Assembly: GCA_020852175.1 (NCBI GenBank)
Contig: JADZBH010000070.1
Location: 1 to 64,000 of the forward strand
Origin: Bryobacterales bacterium
Lineage (GTDB): Bacteria; Acidobacteriota; Terriglobia; Bryobacterales; Bryobacteraceae
DNA length: 64,000 nt
Direction of reading: 5' to 3'
In this document: piece after piece, positions 7,590 through 15,627 of the stretch
Layout of the letters: each line of letters starts with the position of its first letter
Position numbering within the stretch: position 1 is the first letter of the stretch
Notes under the pieces: generated by a model
What the model saw: the letters and a program-made list of their open reading frames with translations, nothing else
What the model was told of the DNA's origin: nothing
The model's database searches: none
Position numbers and translations under genes: made by a program

Positions 7590-8906
7590 ATGGAACTAAC
7601 CCGCCGGATGGTACTGCAATCGGCCGCGCTATCGGCCGCCGCGACGCGCGTGTTCGGAGCGAACGACAAGGTGCAAGCCGGTATCATCGGCTGTGGAGCG
7701 CGCTCGCACGAGCTGATGGCGGCCCTGGGCGTGCAGCCCGGAGTGGCCATCACCAAGGTGTGCGACGCCTACACGGGACGCCTGGAGAGGGCGCAGGAGC
7801 GGCTGAAGGGGTTGGGTCACACGGTTTCGACGACGGGCGACTGGCGGGAGGTCATTGGCGACAAGTCACTGGACGCGGTCGTGATCGCCAGTCCCGATCA
7901 CTGGCACAAGACGCATGTGATCGCGGCGTTGAACGCGGGCAAGGATGTGTATTGCGAGAAGCCTCTCACCTATACGGTGGAGGATGGGCTGGAGATCATT
8001 GCCGCGACGAAGCGGACGGGAAAAATCGTTCAGGTAGGCAGCCAGGGCGTTTCAACGCAAACGCAGCGGAAGGCTCGCGAGATGATCCAGTCGGGCAGGC
8101 TCGGCAAGGTGACGATGATCCGTGCGGCGTACAACCGGAACACGGCATCGGGTGCATGGATCTATCCGATTCCACCCGACGCAGGCTCGAAAACTGTGGA
8201 CTGGGCGGCGTTCGAAGGGCCGGCCGCGCGCAAGCATCCCTTCTCCCTGGAGCGCTTTTTCCGCTGGCGTTGCTTTTCGGAGTACTCCGGCGGTATCGCC
8301 ACCGACCTGTTCGTGCATCTGTGCACGACGATTCACTTCCTGATGGGCGCCGAGGCGCCGTCGCGCGTCACGGCGATGGGGCAAATCTACCGTTGGAAGG
8401 AAGCGCGCGACGTGCCGGATACGTTGAATGCGATTCTGGAGTATCCCCAGGGTTTCACGGTGAACCTGAGTTCGACGTTCAATAACCAGAGTTCGGCCGA
8501 GTCGAACTTTGTGTTTCTGGGCACGGAGGGGACGGTGTCGCTCGGTTGGGAGGACATGGTGTTTTCTCCCGAAACCGGGCACGAGGACAACGCGTGGATC
8601 GTGGCCAGTTGGCCGTCGAAGATGGAGGCGGCGTATTGGGCCGATCCCAAGGTGCGCGCCGCGGAGCGTCCGGCGCTGGCCAAGCCGTCGCTGGTCAAAG
8701 GCTCGGAGACCTATGGCGGGCAGGGCATGGATTCGACGTGGACCCATTTCGCGGCCTGGCTGGAGTCGATCCGCACGCGCACGCCGCATTGGGAGAACGC
8801 CGAGCGGGGCCACCGTGCCGCGGCCTGCGCGCACATGGTGAACCGGTCGCTGCGCGAGGGCCGGGTGATGGAGTGGGACGCGGCGGCGGAGCGAATGAAA
8901 GCCTGA
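7590..8906 (+). CDS. Tat-type Gfo/Idh/MocA oxidoreductase
   Basis: A 438-residue NAD(P)-dependent sugar dehydrogenase-like protein. The N-terminus TRRMVLQ followed by a weakly hydrophobic Ala-rich stretch to AND is a twin-arginine signal, so the protein should fold in the cytoplasm and be exported with its cofactor. The Rossmann motif is GIIGCGARSHEL (~31-42), and the family motif EKPLTYTVEDG is at ~125. The C-terminal alpha/beta domain (GGIATDLFVHLCTTIHFLMG) carries the conserved His region. Relatives include glucose-fructose oxidoreductase and inositol dehydrogenase; the substrate is unknown. A strong AGGAGG precedes the ATG. It is convergent with the GT2-methyltransferase gene (gap 6 nt). 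Confidence 0.9.
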   Translation: MELTRRMVLQSAALSAAATRVFGANDKVQAGIIGCGARSHELMAALGVQPGVAITKVCDAYTGRLERAQERLKGLGHTVSTTGDWREVIGDKSLDAVVIASPDHWHKTHVIAALNAGKDVYCEKPLTYTVEDGLEIIAATKRTGKIVQVGSQGVSTQTQRKAREMIQSGRLGKVTMIRAAYNRNTASGAWIYPIPPDAGSKTVDWAAFEGPAARKHPFSLERFFRWRCFSEYSGGIATDLFVHLCTTIHFLMGAEAPSRVTAMGQIYRWKEARDVPDTLNAILEYPQGFTVNLSSTFNNQSSAESNFVFLGTEGTVSLGWEDMVFSPETGHEDNAWIVASWPSKMEAAYWADPKVRAAERPALAKPSLVKGSETYGGQGMDSTWTHFAAWLESIRTRTPHWENAERGHRAAACAHMVNRSLREGRVMEWDAAAERMKA

Positions 8907-8912
8907 CGCGGC

Positions 8913-10325
8913 TCAGGCGCCGGGTTTGCGGGCGATCACGATCACGCTCAACCCGGGCCATGGCATCAGTTTGTCCAGACGCCGCCAAAGCCAGACGGTC
9001 CAGTCGAATAGCTTCATCGTCAGCTTGTTGATCTGCTTCACGCCCAGCAGGCGCGAATAGAGCCACCAGCCGGGGGTGGAGATCTTATTGATGCTGTGCG
9101 TGCGTTCCGCGGTGAAACCGGCCTGTGCGAGCAGACCGCGGAGCGTGGCGGCGTTGAAGCGGCGCTGATGGCCGAGCGTGCGGTCCACGGCGCCGAAGAG
9201 ACCTTCGCCCTGCGGCGCGAGCACGATGAGCCGCCCGCCCGGTTGCAGGCAGCGCGCGGCATGGGCCAGCACGGCGGCGGGATCGCCGGCATACTCCAGC
9301 ACGTTCAGGCACAGCACGGTATTGAACGCGCCGTCGAGTCCGGCATAACCGGAGGCCTGGGAAGGTTCGAGTTCGCGAACCTCCACGGTGGGCGTGCGCA
9401 GGAAACGGTTCGTCAGCGCATGCAGGTACAGCGGGTCCTTTTCGCCAGCGACGTAACGCAGGCGGCGCCCCATCAGGTGGCCGGTGAGCGTGCCGATACC
9501 CGCCGTCAGTTCCAGCACGGTGTCGCCCGTGGCCGGGCGGATGAGCGAAACCACCCAGGCGACATAGTTCGGCGTGCCCGTCAGGTTGTTCAGGTGCGCG
9601 CGGCCGTAAGGGTGGGTATAGAGATCGTCGATGAGCCAGAAGTAGAGCACGACGCCGAGCGCCTTCAGGCCGTCGCGCCAGCCGATCTTCTTCCCTTCCT
9701 CGTAGGTGCGGCCGTGATAAGAGATGGGCACCTCGTAGATCCGCAACCGGCGTTTTGCGCACTTCATCGTGATTTCAGGCTCGATGCCGAAGCGGTTCGA
9801 GCGGATGGGAATGCTCTTCAACAGATCCGTGCGGAAGGCTTTGTAGCAGGTCTCCATGTCCGTGATCGTGAGATTGCAGAACATGTTGGAGAACAGCGTG
9901 AGGAAGCGGTTGATCTGGGTGTGCCAGTAGGGAAGCACGCGGCGCTGGACGCCGGCCATGTAGCGCGAGCCGAACACGGCGTCGGCCTGCCCTTCCAACA
10001 AAGGACGCATCAGGGCCGGGTAGTCATTGGGGTCGTATTCGAGATCGGCGTCCTGAATGAGCGAGAAATCGCCTTCGGCCTTCTCGATGGCCGTGCGCAC
10101 GGCGGCTCCCTTGCCCTGATTCACGGCATGGCGGAACAGCCGGATGCGCGGTTCGGCGGCGGCCAGGCGTTCGAGTATGGCGCTGGTGCCGTCGGTGGAG
10201 CAGTCGTCGACAATGACGAGTTCGCGTTCCAGTTCCGGCGGCAGAGGCGCCTCCAGAACAGCAGCGATGCTGCGAGCGGCCAGGGCCCGTTCATTGTAGA
10301 CGGGCATCAGAATCGACAATTTCAT
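8913..10325 (-). CDS. GT2 glycosyltransferase fused to SAM methyltransferase
   Basis: 470 residues with two catalytic domains. Residues 1-~230 form a dolichyl-phosphate-mannose-synthase-like GT2 domain: LSILMPVYNERALA, VIVDDCSTDGTS, nucleotide-binding DADLEYDPNDY, and FGSRYMAG. Residues ~260-450 form a class I methyltransferase: motif I VLELTAGIGTLTGHL, later LCLNVLEYAGDP, and LQPGGRLIVLAPQGEGL. No transmembrane anchor is obvious. The fusion suggests that a polyprenyl-linked sugar or glycan end is methylated by the same polypeptide. The start lies 11 nt after a TATACT hexamer that overlaps the -10 of the divergent gene at 10425. Confidence 0.9.
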   Translation of the reverse strand: MKLSILMPVYNERALAARSIAAVLEAPLPPELERELVIVDDCSTDGTSAILERLAAAEPRIRLFRHAVNQGKGAAVRTAIEKAEGDFSLIQDADLEYDPNDYPALMRPLLEGQADAVFGSRYMAGVQRRVLPYWHTQINRFLTLFSNMFCNLTITDMETCYKAFRTDLLKSIPIRSNRFGIEPEITMKCAKRRLRIYEVPISYHGRTYEEGKKIGWRDGLKALGVVLYFWLIDDLYTHPYGRAHLNNLTGTPNYVAWVVSLIRPATGDTVLELTAGIGTLTGHLMGRRLRYVAGEKDPLYLHALTNRFLRTPTVEVRELEPSQASGYAGLDGAFNTVLCLNVLEYAGDPAAVLAHAARCLQPGGRLIVLAPQGEGLFGAVDRTLGHQRRFNAATLRGLLAQAGFTAERTHSINKISTPGWWLYSRLLGVKQINKLTMKLFDWTVWLWRRLDKLMPWPGLSVIVIARKPGA

Positions 10326-10336
10326 CGGAAACGTTC

Positions 10337-10344
10337 AGTATAAT
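10337..10344. promoter_or_regulatory. Symmetric -10 element shared by two divergent genes
   Basis: AGTATAAT reads TATAAT on the plus strand (10339-10344, toward 10425) and TATACT on the minus strand (10342-10337, toward 10325). One AT-rich patch can therefore serve as -10 in both directions. No convincing -35 was found on either side. Confidence 0.45.
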
Positions 10345-10424
10345 GGGGGCGCTTATCGTTTCGCTTTCATTTCCATGTACGCGCGGGTTCCGCCACACCG
10401 GGAGCCTGCCTGAAGGAGCATTGC

Positions 10425-11555
10425 ATGAACCGTCCCACTCGCCGCCGCAGTTTTCTGAAAGGAGCCAGCGCCACCGGCGCCGGGCTGCTCATCACCACTC
10501 CGCAGATTGCGTTCGGTTCCCAAGCCAACAGCGCGCTGACCCTGGGATTGATTGGCTGCGGCAACCGCGGCATGTATGTCTCCGGGATTTTCGCCAAGCA
10601 TGAGTATCTGAAGATCAACGCCTTCTGCGACATCTATGAGGACAAGATCGCCGCGGCCACCCAGAAATACTCGGGCGCCAAGGCGTTCAAGATCTACAAG
10701 GATCTTCTGGCGACCAACGTCGACGCCGTCTACATCGCCACTCCGGCATTCCTCCACCCCGAGCATGTCGAGGCGGCCATCGGGGCCAGGAAGCACATTT
10801 TTTGTGAAAAGCCAGTGGGCGTGGACACGGCCGGGTGCAAGCGGGTGATCGCGGCGGCGAAGAAGGCCGACCCCGCCAAGCGCATCTCGTTCGATTTCCA
10901 GCAGCGCTACGGCAAGGACTACAAGAAGGTTCACGCGCTGGTGAAGTCCGGCGAACTGGGCGGCATCCAGATGGTTCGCGCGGCGTGGCTCGGCGGCGGG
11001 CCGGCGATCAAGTCCGGCCATGCCTCCGGCGAAGAGCGCATCCGCAACTGGTTCTTCTACCGCGAACTGTCGGGGGACATCGTCATCGAGCAGGACTGCC
11101 ACAACATCGACGTCGTGCACTGGTTCATGGGCAAGCACCCGGTGCGGGTGGCTGGATACGGCGGGCGGCAGGCGCGCCAGTACGGCGATATCTACGACAA
11201 CATCGTGCTCAGCTATCAGTTCGACGACGGCCGGACGTTCAGCTACAGCGCCAACCAGTTCGGCGCGAACACCGGCTGGAGCGACGTCAGCGAGACCTTC
11301 ATCTGCGAGAAGGGCACCGTGAACGTGGGCCGCAAGGGCTACACGGTGTTCCGTCCCAAGATGCCGAACGAGGTGGTGGCCACGACCTATGACATCACGC
11401 AGGATGCCGTGAATGCCTTTATCGACGGGGCGCGGAACGGAAACATCGAAAACTTCGCTCCCGAAGCGGCCATCTCCACGCTGACGGCGTATATGGGCCT
11501 GCGCAGCGCGGTGGAGGGCCGTGAGATGAGTTGGAGCGACGTATGGAACGCCTGA
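10425..11555 (+). CDS. Tat-type Gfo/Idh/MocA oxidoreductase
   Basis: 376 residues. The signal RRRSFLKGASATGAG is a canonical twin-arginine motif with SFLK, cleaved around AFGS. The nucleotide-binding motif GLIGCGNRGMYVSG follows, then IFCEKPVGVDTAGCK with the catalytic-domain Lys, and a C-terminal WFFYRELSGDIVIEQDCHNIDVVHWFMG substrate/cofactor segment. It probably oxidises a sugar or cyclitol in the periplasm with tightly bound NAD(P), as known for Tat-exported glucose-fructose oxidoreductase. GAAGGAG lies upstream of the ATG. Its last 13 nt overlap the following TIM-barrel gene, itself Tat-type, so the two are probably made together. Confidence 0.9.
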   Translation: MNRPTRRRSFLKGASATGAGLLITTPQIAFGSQANSALTLGLIGCGNRGMYVSGIFAKHEYLKINAFCDIYEDKIAAATQKYSGAKAFKIYKDLLATNVDAVYIATPAFLHPEHVEAAIGARKHIFCEKPVGVDTAGCKRVIAAAKKADPAKRISFDFQQRYGKDYKKVHALVKSGELGGIQMVRAAWLGGGPAIKSGHASGEERIRNWFFYRELSGDIVIEQDCHNIDVVHWFMGKHPVRVAGYGGRQARQYGDIYDNIVLSYQFDDGRTFSYSANQFGANTGWSDVSETFICEKGTVNVGRKGYTVFRPKMPNEVVATTYDITQDAVNAFIDGARNGNIENFAPEAAISTLTAYMGLRSAVEGREMSWSDVWNA

Positions 11556-12430
11556 GCCGGCGTGGCTTGCTCGCCGCGGCGGCCACGTTGCCCTTGGCGG
11601 CTGCCGCCCCGCTTCCGGCCGGTACGGCGGGCCGCAAGGCGCGCCTGCTCACGGCTATTTGCGCCTACAGTTTCCGCAACGAACTCGGCTCGAAGAAGAT
11701 GTCCTACAACGACCTGGTGGACATGGCCGTGGACCTGGACGTGGACGGTCTGGATCTGACGGTCTACTGGTTTCCCAGCACGGCCGACTCCTTCCTGATT
11801 CCGCTGCGCAACTACGCGTTTGCCAACGGCGTCGGGATCCCCTCGATCAGCGTCCGGACAAACTGCTGCCAGCCAACGGCGGAGTTGCGAGCGCAAGAGA
11901 TCCGGTCCATCAAGGACTGGGTTGGCGTGGCGTCCAAACTCGGCGCCGGGCACATTCGCGTGTTTGGCGGCACGGTGCCGAAGACCTCGACGGAGGACGA
12001 AGCGGCGGGCTGGGTGGTGGATGTCCTGAAGGAGGCCGGCGAGTATGCGGGCCGGCACGGCGTGGTGCTTGGACTGGAGAATCACGGCGGCATCACGGAA
12101 CGCGCCGGGCGCATTCTCGATATAGTGAAACGCGTTGACCTTCCCAGCGTGCGCGTGAACCTGGACATGGGCAACTTCAGCCGGGACGCTTACAAGCAAC
12201 TGGAGATGATTGCCCCGTACGCCGCCAATGTGCAGGTGAAGGTGGAAGTGCGCGACGAGGCGGGCAACCGGGCGCCTTGCGATTGGGAGCGCGTGCTGCG
12301 GATGCTGAAAGCCGCCGGCTACCGCGGGTACCTGTCGCTGGAGTATGAGGCCAAGGAACCGGCTCCGGCCGCCGTGCCACGCCTGACGCGCGAATTGAAC
12401 GCCCTGGTGAAAAAGGTGATGTCCGCCTGA
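11543..12430 (+). CDS. Tat-type sugar isomerase/epimerase TIM barrel
   Basis: 295 residues of the AP-endonuclease-2/xylose-isomerase-like TIM-barrel family. The SRRGLLAAAATLP signal is twin-arginine-like. Barrel strands include LLTAICAYSFRNEL, VDGLDLTVYWFP, HIRVFGGT, VVLGLENHGGI, VRVNLDMGNFS and GYLSLEYEAKEP. The metal-binding Glu in LENHG, Asp in LDMGN and Glu in LEYE fit divalent-metal isomerases. ATG 11543 is chosen because GGAG sits six nt upstream; an in-frame TTG at 11531 would add four residues. The gene overlaps the end of the preceding dehydrogenase by 13 nt, indicating coupled translation and a shared pathway, perhaps oxidation then epimerisation of a sugar. Confidence 0.87.
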   Translation: MERLSRRGLLAAAATLPLAAAAPLPAGTAGRKARLLTAICAYSFRNELGSKKMSYNDLVDMAVDLDVDGLDLTVYWFPSTADSFLIPLRNYAFANGVGIPSISVRTNCCQPTAELRAQEIRSIKDWVGVASKLGAGHIRVFGGTVPKTSTEDEAAGWVVDVLKEAGEYAGRHGVVLGLENHGGITERAGRILDIVKRVDLPSVRVNLDMGNFSRDAYKQLEMIAPYAANVQVKVEVRDEAGNRAPCDWERVLRMLKAAGYRGYLSLEYEAKEPAPAAVPRLTRELNALVKKVMSA

Positions 12431-12437
12431 GCGCGGA

Positions 12438-13256
12438 CTACCCTGCATCCTCCGCCGCACTGGCGCGCCTCGGACGCGGAATGCCGCGTTTCGACGCGCG
12501 AATGAATTCCACCAGGTGCAGCGTGGCGTCGTTGGGAATCTCACTCTCAATGCGGACCAGCGCCTCGCGCAGTTTCAGGTTCGAAGTGAACAGCAGCTTG
12601 TAGGCCTGCTTCAGGCTGGCGATCTTTTCCCGGCTGAATCCGGCCCGCCGCAGCCCCACCAGGTTCAGGCCCTTGGGCGTGATGTTGAAATCGCCGTGGA
12701 GGCAGTAAGGCAGTGCATCCTGGTTCACCCGCACGTTGCCGCCGATCATGGCCAGCGTGCCGATGCGCGAAAACTGATGGATCACGGCTCCGCCGCTGAT
12801 GAAGGCGCGGTCCTCCACCGTCACATGCCCGGCCACCAGCGCGCAACTGGCGATGACGCAGTCGTTGCCGATCACGGAGTTGTGAGCCACGTGGCCGCTG
12901 CCCATGATGTAGTTTCCGTCGCCGATGACGGTCTCCGACTCAGGTTGGGTGCCGCGTGAAATCGTGTAGTGCTCGCGGATGATATTCCGGTGGCCGATGC
13001 GCAGGTGGCTGCGCTCGCCCGTGAATCGCTTGTCGAACGGGTCGGTGCCCAGTACCGTGCCCGCGCCAACCTCGTTTTCGTCGCCGAGCGTGGTCCAGCG
13101 CTTCAGGTACACATAAGGTTCCAGGCGGCAGCAGCGTCCCAGCACGGCATCCTGCTCGATCACGCAGTATTCGCCGATCACGCAACCTGGCCCGATGACG
13201 GCATGGGCATGAACGCGTGCCGTTGGCGCGACGATGGCTGACGGATCGATGGACAT
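12438..13256 (-). CDS. lpxA: Acyl-ACP--UDP-N-acetylglucosamine O-acyltransferase
   Basis: First step of lipid A synthesis, transferring a hydroxyacyl chain to UDP-GlcNAc. 272 residues, slightly longer than E. coli LpxA (262). Left-handed beta-helix hexapeptide repeats run from residue ~5 to 185 (VIGPGCVIGEY, VIGDGNYIMGS). The catalytic His is His125 in GHVAHNSVIG, the same number as in E. coli. The C-terminal helical domain (LNLVGLRRAGFSREKI) is conserved. The open frame extends far upstream, but that part is antisense to lpxD, so the ATG at 13256 (MSIDPSAIV) is the start. It diverges from lpxD with only 21 nt between start codons. The fabZ and lpxB genes that usually accompany it are absent. 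Confidence 0.95.
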   Translation of the reverse strand: MSIDPSAIVAPTARVHAHAVIGPGCVIGEYCVIEQDAVLGRCCRLEPYVYLKRWTTLGDENEVGAGTVLGTDPFDKRFTGERSHLRIGHRNIIREHYTISRGTQPESETVIGDGNYIMGSGHVAHNSVIGNDCVIASCALVAGHVTVEDRAFISGGAVIHQFSRIGTLAMIGGNVRVNQDALPYCLHGDFNITPKGLNLVGLRRAGFSREKIASLKQAYKLLFTSNLKLREALVRIESEIPNDATLHLVEFIRASKRGIPRPRRASAAEDAG

Positions 13257-13264
13257 GAAAGAAT

Positions 13265-13271
13265 TAGGATA
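13265..13271. promoter_or_regulatory. Shared bidirectional -10 between lpxA and lpxD
   Basis: TAGGATA reads TAGGAT toward lpxD, seven nt before its ATG, and TATCCT toward lpxA, nine nt before its ATG. The 21-nt gap leaves no room for two separate promoters unless their -35 regions lie inside the opposite coding sequence. Confidence 0.45.
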
Positions 13272-13277
13272 CGAGAG

Positions 13278-14300
13278 ATGACGGCAACCACGGTCCGTGA
13301 ACTGGCGGCATGGCTGGACGCGCCCTACACCGGCGATGGCGGACGCGTGCTGCGCGGCGTCGCGGCGGCGGATACGGCGGGCGGCGATGAAGTAGCTTTC
13401 GCGAGTAGCGCCAAGGTGGCTCTGGCATCGGGAGCCGGCTGTCTCCTGGCTTCGGCGGATCTCGACGGCCGCACGGTGATTCGAGTGGCCGATCCACGGG
13501 CTGCCTTTGCCCGGGTGATCGCCCGCTTTCACCCGGTGGAGTTGCCCCCGGCGGGTGTGCATCCCACGGCGGTGGTTGAGGAGGGCGCCAGCATCGATCC
13601 ATCGGCCAGCATCGGTCCGCATACGGCGGTGGGGCGAGGAACACATATTGGACCGCGCTGCGACGTGGGGGCCGGGTGCGTCATCGGGCGTGACGTAACG
13701 CTGGGCGAGAATTGCCGGTTGCATCCGCGCGTGACGATTTACGGCGGTACGCGGGTAGGGGCGCGGGCGGTTCTGCATTCGGGCTGCGTTCTGGGCGCCG
13801 ACGGCTTCGGCTTCGCCATGACCGGCGGGCGATGGGAAAAGTTCCCCCAGGTTGGACGGGTCGAGTTGGGCGACGATGTCGAGATCGGCGCGAATTCCTG
13901 CGTGGACCGCGCCGCGCTGGGAGTGACACGAATCGGCGACGGCACGAAGCTCGACAACATGGTGCACGTGGGGCACAACTGCACCATCGGCCGCCATGTC
14001 GTGGTGGCGGCGCAGACGGGATTCTCAGGCGGCGTGACCATAGGCGACTATGCGATCGTCGGCGGACAGGTGGGCGTGGGCGACAAGGCGCGTATCGAGT
14101 CAAAAGCGGTGGTGGGATCGGGGGCCGGTATTCTGACTTCGAAGATCGTGCGCGCGGGAGAACCCGTTTGGGGTACGCCGGCGCGGCCCCTGCGCGAGTA
14201 TCTGGAAACGCTGGCCGCCTCGGCGAAATCGCCGCGGTTGCGCGCGCAGGTGAAGGAACTGGCGGCGCGCGTGGAAGCCCTCGAAAAGAGCCGCTCATGA
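13278..14300 (+). CDS. lpxD: UDP-3-O-acylglucosamine N-acyltransferase
   Basis: Third step of lipid A synthesis, adding the N-linked hydroxyacyl chain to UDP-3-O-acyl-GlcN. 340 residues, matching E. coli LpxD (341). An N-terminal uridine-binding domain (~1-95) with FASSAKVALA is followed by a left-handed beta-helix (~95-295) and a C-terminal helix rich in Lys/Glu. The catalytic His is His233 in NMVHVGHNCTIG, close to E. coli His239. VLGADGFGFA and GGQVGVGDKA are typical. The stop overlaps the next gene's ATG by four nt (ATGA), tying it to the MobB-like P-loop protein. It diverges from lpxA. Confidence 0.95.
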   Translation: MTATTVRELAAWLDAPYTGDGGRVLRGVAAADTAGGDEVAFASSAKVALASGAGCLLASADLDGRTVIRVADPRAAFARVIARFHPVELPPAGVHPTAVVEEGASIDPSASIGPHTAVGRGTHIGPRCDVGAGCVIGRDVTLGENCRLHPRVTIYGGTRVGARAVLHSGCVLGADGFGFAMTGGRWEKFPQVGRVELGDDVEIGANSCVDRAALGVTRIGDGTKLDNMVHVGHNCTIGRHVVVAAQTGFSGGVTIGDYAIVGGQVGVGDKARIESKAVVGSGAGILTSKIVRAGEPVWGTPARPLREYLETLAASAKSPRLRAQVKELAARVEALEKSRS

Positions 14301-14884
14301 TCGTGGTTGTCGGCGGGCACTCGCGCAATATCGGCAAGACCACCGTCGCGGCGTCGCTGATCGCGGCTACTCCAGAGGCGCACTGGACGGCCGTGAAGAT
14401 CACACAGCACGGGCATAGCTTCTGCGGACACGGCGCCCATCAATGCGCCTGTTCGCAGCATGAGGGCGACGTGGCGATTGATGAACAGACATTGCCGGAC
14501 GGCACGGACAGCGGCCGCCTTCTCGCCGCTGGAGCCGCGCGATCCTACTTTGTGCGCACCGCGCAGGGACGGTTGGCCGCGGCGATGCCCGCCATCCGGG
14601 AGATCATCGGCGCCAGCCCGAACGTGCTGTTCGAGTCCAATAGCCTGATGCACTTCCTACGGCCCGACCTCTATTTGGTGGTGGTGGACTTCTCCGTGGA
14701 GGATATGAAGGACTCCACGCGGTTGTTCGTGAACCACGCCGACGCCTTCGTCAGGACCGGCGGCGAAGTTCCGCGCTGGCCTGGAGTTTCCTCGCGCTGG
14801 TTCACCCGCAAGCCCATCCTGGAGCCCGGATCGCCGGACCTGATCGCACTGGTGAAACGGAGACTGGCCGCGGCCGCCGGCTAA
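14297..14884 (+). CDS. MobB-like P-loop NTPase with Cys/His cluster
   Basis: A 195-residue cytoplasmic protein. Walker A is GGHSRNIGKTTVA (residues 6-18). The later layout follows the MobB fold (GTP-binding adaptor in molybdenum-cofactor nucleotide transfer): VKITQHG after beta-2, SGRLLAAGAARSY, and an acidic FESNS in place of the MobB EGF motif. Residues 43-55 hold an unusual cluster of three Cys (43, 50, 52) and three His (45, 48, 55), suitable for a metal ion. Its ATG lies within the lpxD stop, so it is coupled to lipid A synthesis rather than to moco genes, none of which are visible. A molybdenum role is therefore doubtful; function unknown. Confidence 0.75.
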   Translation: MIVVVGGHSRNIGKTTVAASLIAATPEAHWTAVKITQHGHSFCGHGAHQCACSQHEGDVAIDEQTLPDGTDSGRLLAAGAARSYFVRTAQGRLAAAMPAIREIIGASPNVLFESNSLMHFLRPDLYLVVVDFSVEDMKDSTRLFVNHADAFVRTGGEVPRWPGVSSRWFTRKPILEPGSPDLIALVKRRLAAAAG

Positions 14885-15576
14885 CCCGCCAGCGGCAGTT
14901 CCACCGATACCGTTACGCCCTTGGGTTGAATCAACTTCACACCTGCGCGTCCACCACTGGCCTCGGCGATGCGGCGCACGCTGGCAAAGGCCAGGCCAGC
15001 GCCGGCCGGAGCGTGCGGACGGAAGGGTTCGAAGATGAGCGAGGCGTCGGAGTCCTGCACCCGCAGTTGGGGCGCCGATACGCACAGGTGAACCTCCGAC
15101 CGTACATGCTCCGTGCTGACGCGCACGCCGCCATGCGCCCATTTGCGCACCAGGCCGATCAGGCTTTGCACGCAATGGCGCGCCTGAGAAGGATCCATCT
15201 CCACCATCGACACGTCGTCGCAGAGGGAAACCTCCACCGGTCTTTGCTCATCGTGCCTGCTGGTGATGGTCTCACTCACCAGTTCATTCAAATCCACCAG
15301 TTGCGGGTTCGTGGGCGTCGCCTGGAAAAAGTGGACCGCGTCGGCGAGCACCCAGTTCATCTGCTCCACCAGGTGCTGTAGCTTGTCCACCTGCTGGCGC
15401 ACGCGCAAGTCGTGTCTCGGCGTCACCATCGAGAGATAGTAGGCGATGGATTCCATCGTGCTGAGCGGCTGCCGCAACTCATGGGAGAGTTGCCGCACGG
15501 CGTCGGCGGTATCGAACGCCGGTCTTGCCGGGCCGGATTGCCGATCATCGGGAGGAACCGCGGGAACTTCGAGCAT
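14881..15576 (-). CDS. Soluble histidine-kinase-like protein with degenerate ATPase domain
   Basis: 231 residues without membrane or sensor domain. Residues ~27-85 form a HisKA dimerisation helix pair with the phosphoacceptor motif LSHELRQPLSTMES. The following HATPase-like part keeps only traces: the expected N-box is replaced by HCVQSLIGLVRKWAHGG, the DxGxG loop is missing, and FEPF with GAGLAFASVRRIAEASGG recalls the F and G2 boxes. It may be a phosphotransfer or scaffold protein rather than an active kinase. A TATAAT at 15597-15602 lies 20 nt before the ATG. Its stop overlaps the MobB-like stop by four nt (convergent). No response regulator gene is adjacent. Confidence 0.75.
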   Translation of the reverse strand: MLEVPAVPPDDRQSGPARPAFDTADAVRQLSHELRQPLSTMESIAYYLSMVTPRHDLRVRQQVDKLQHLVEQMNWVLADAVHFFQATPTNPQLVDLNELVSETITSRHDEQRPVEVSLCDDVSMVEMDPSQARHCVQSLIGLVRKWAHGGVRVSTEHVRSEVHLCVSAPQLRVQDSDASLIFEPFRPHAPAGAGLAFASVRRIAEASGGRAGVKLIQPKGVTVSVELPLAG

Positions 15577-15596
15577 GATGGGTGGAACAGTCCGTC

Positions 15597-15602
15597 ATTA
15601 TA
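15597..15602 (-). promoter_or_regulatory. -10 element of the kinase-like gene
   Basis: A perfect TATAAT on the minus strand lies 20 nt before the ATG at 15576, predicting a leader of about 14 nt. No matching -35 was recognised. Confidence 0.4.
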
Positions 15603-15627
15603 CCGTCCCCCGCCAATCCGCCAGACC

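Noticed and set aside
13257-13997. Upstream extension of lpxA
   Set aside because: These 247 codons are antisense to lpxD, and the LpxA N-terminus begins at 13256.
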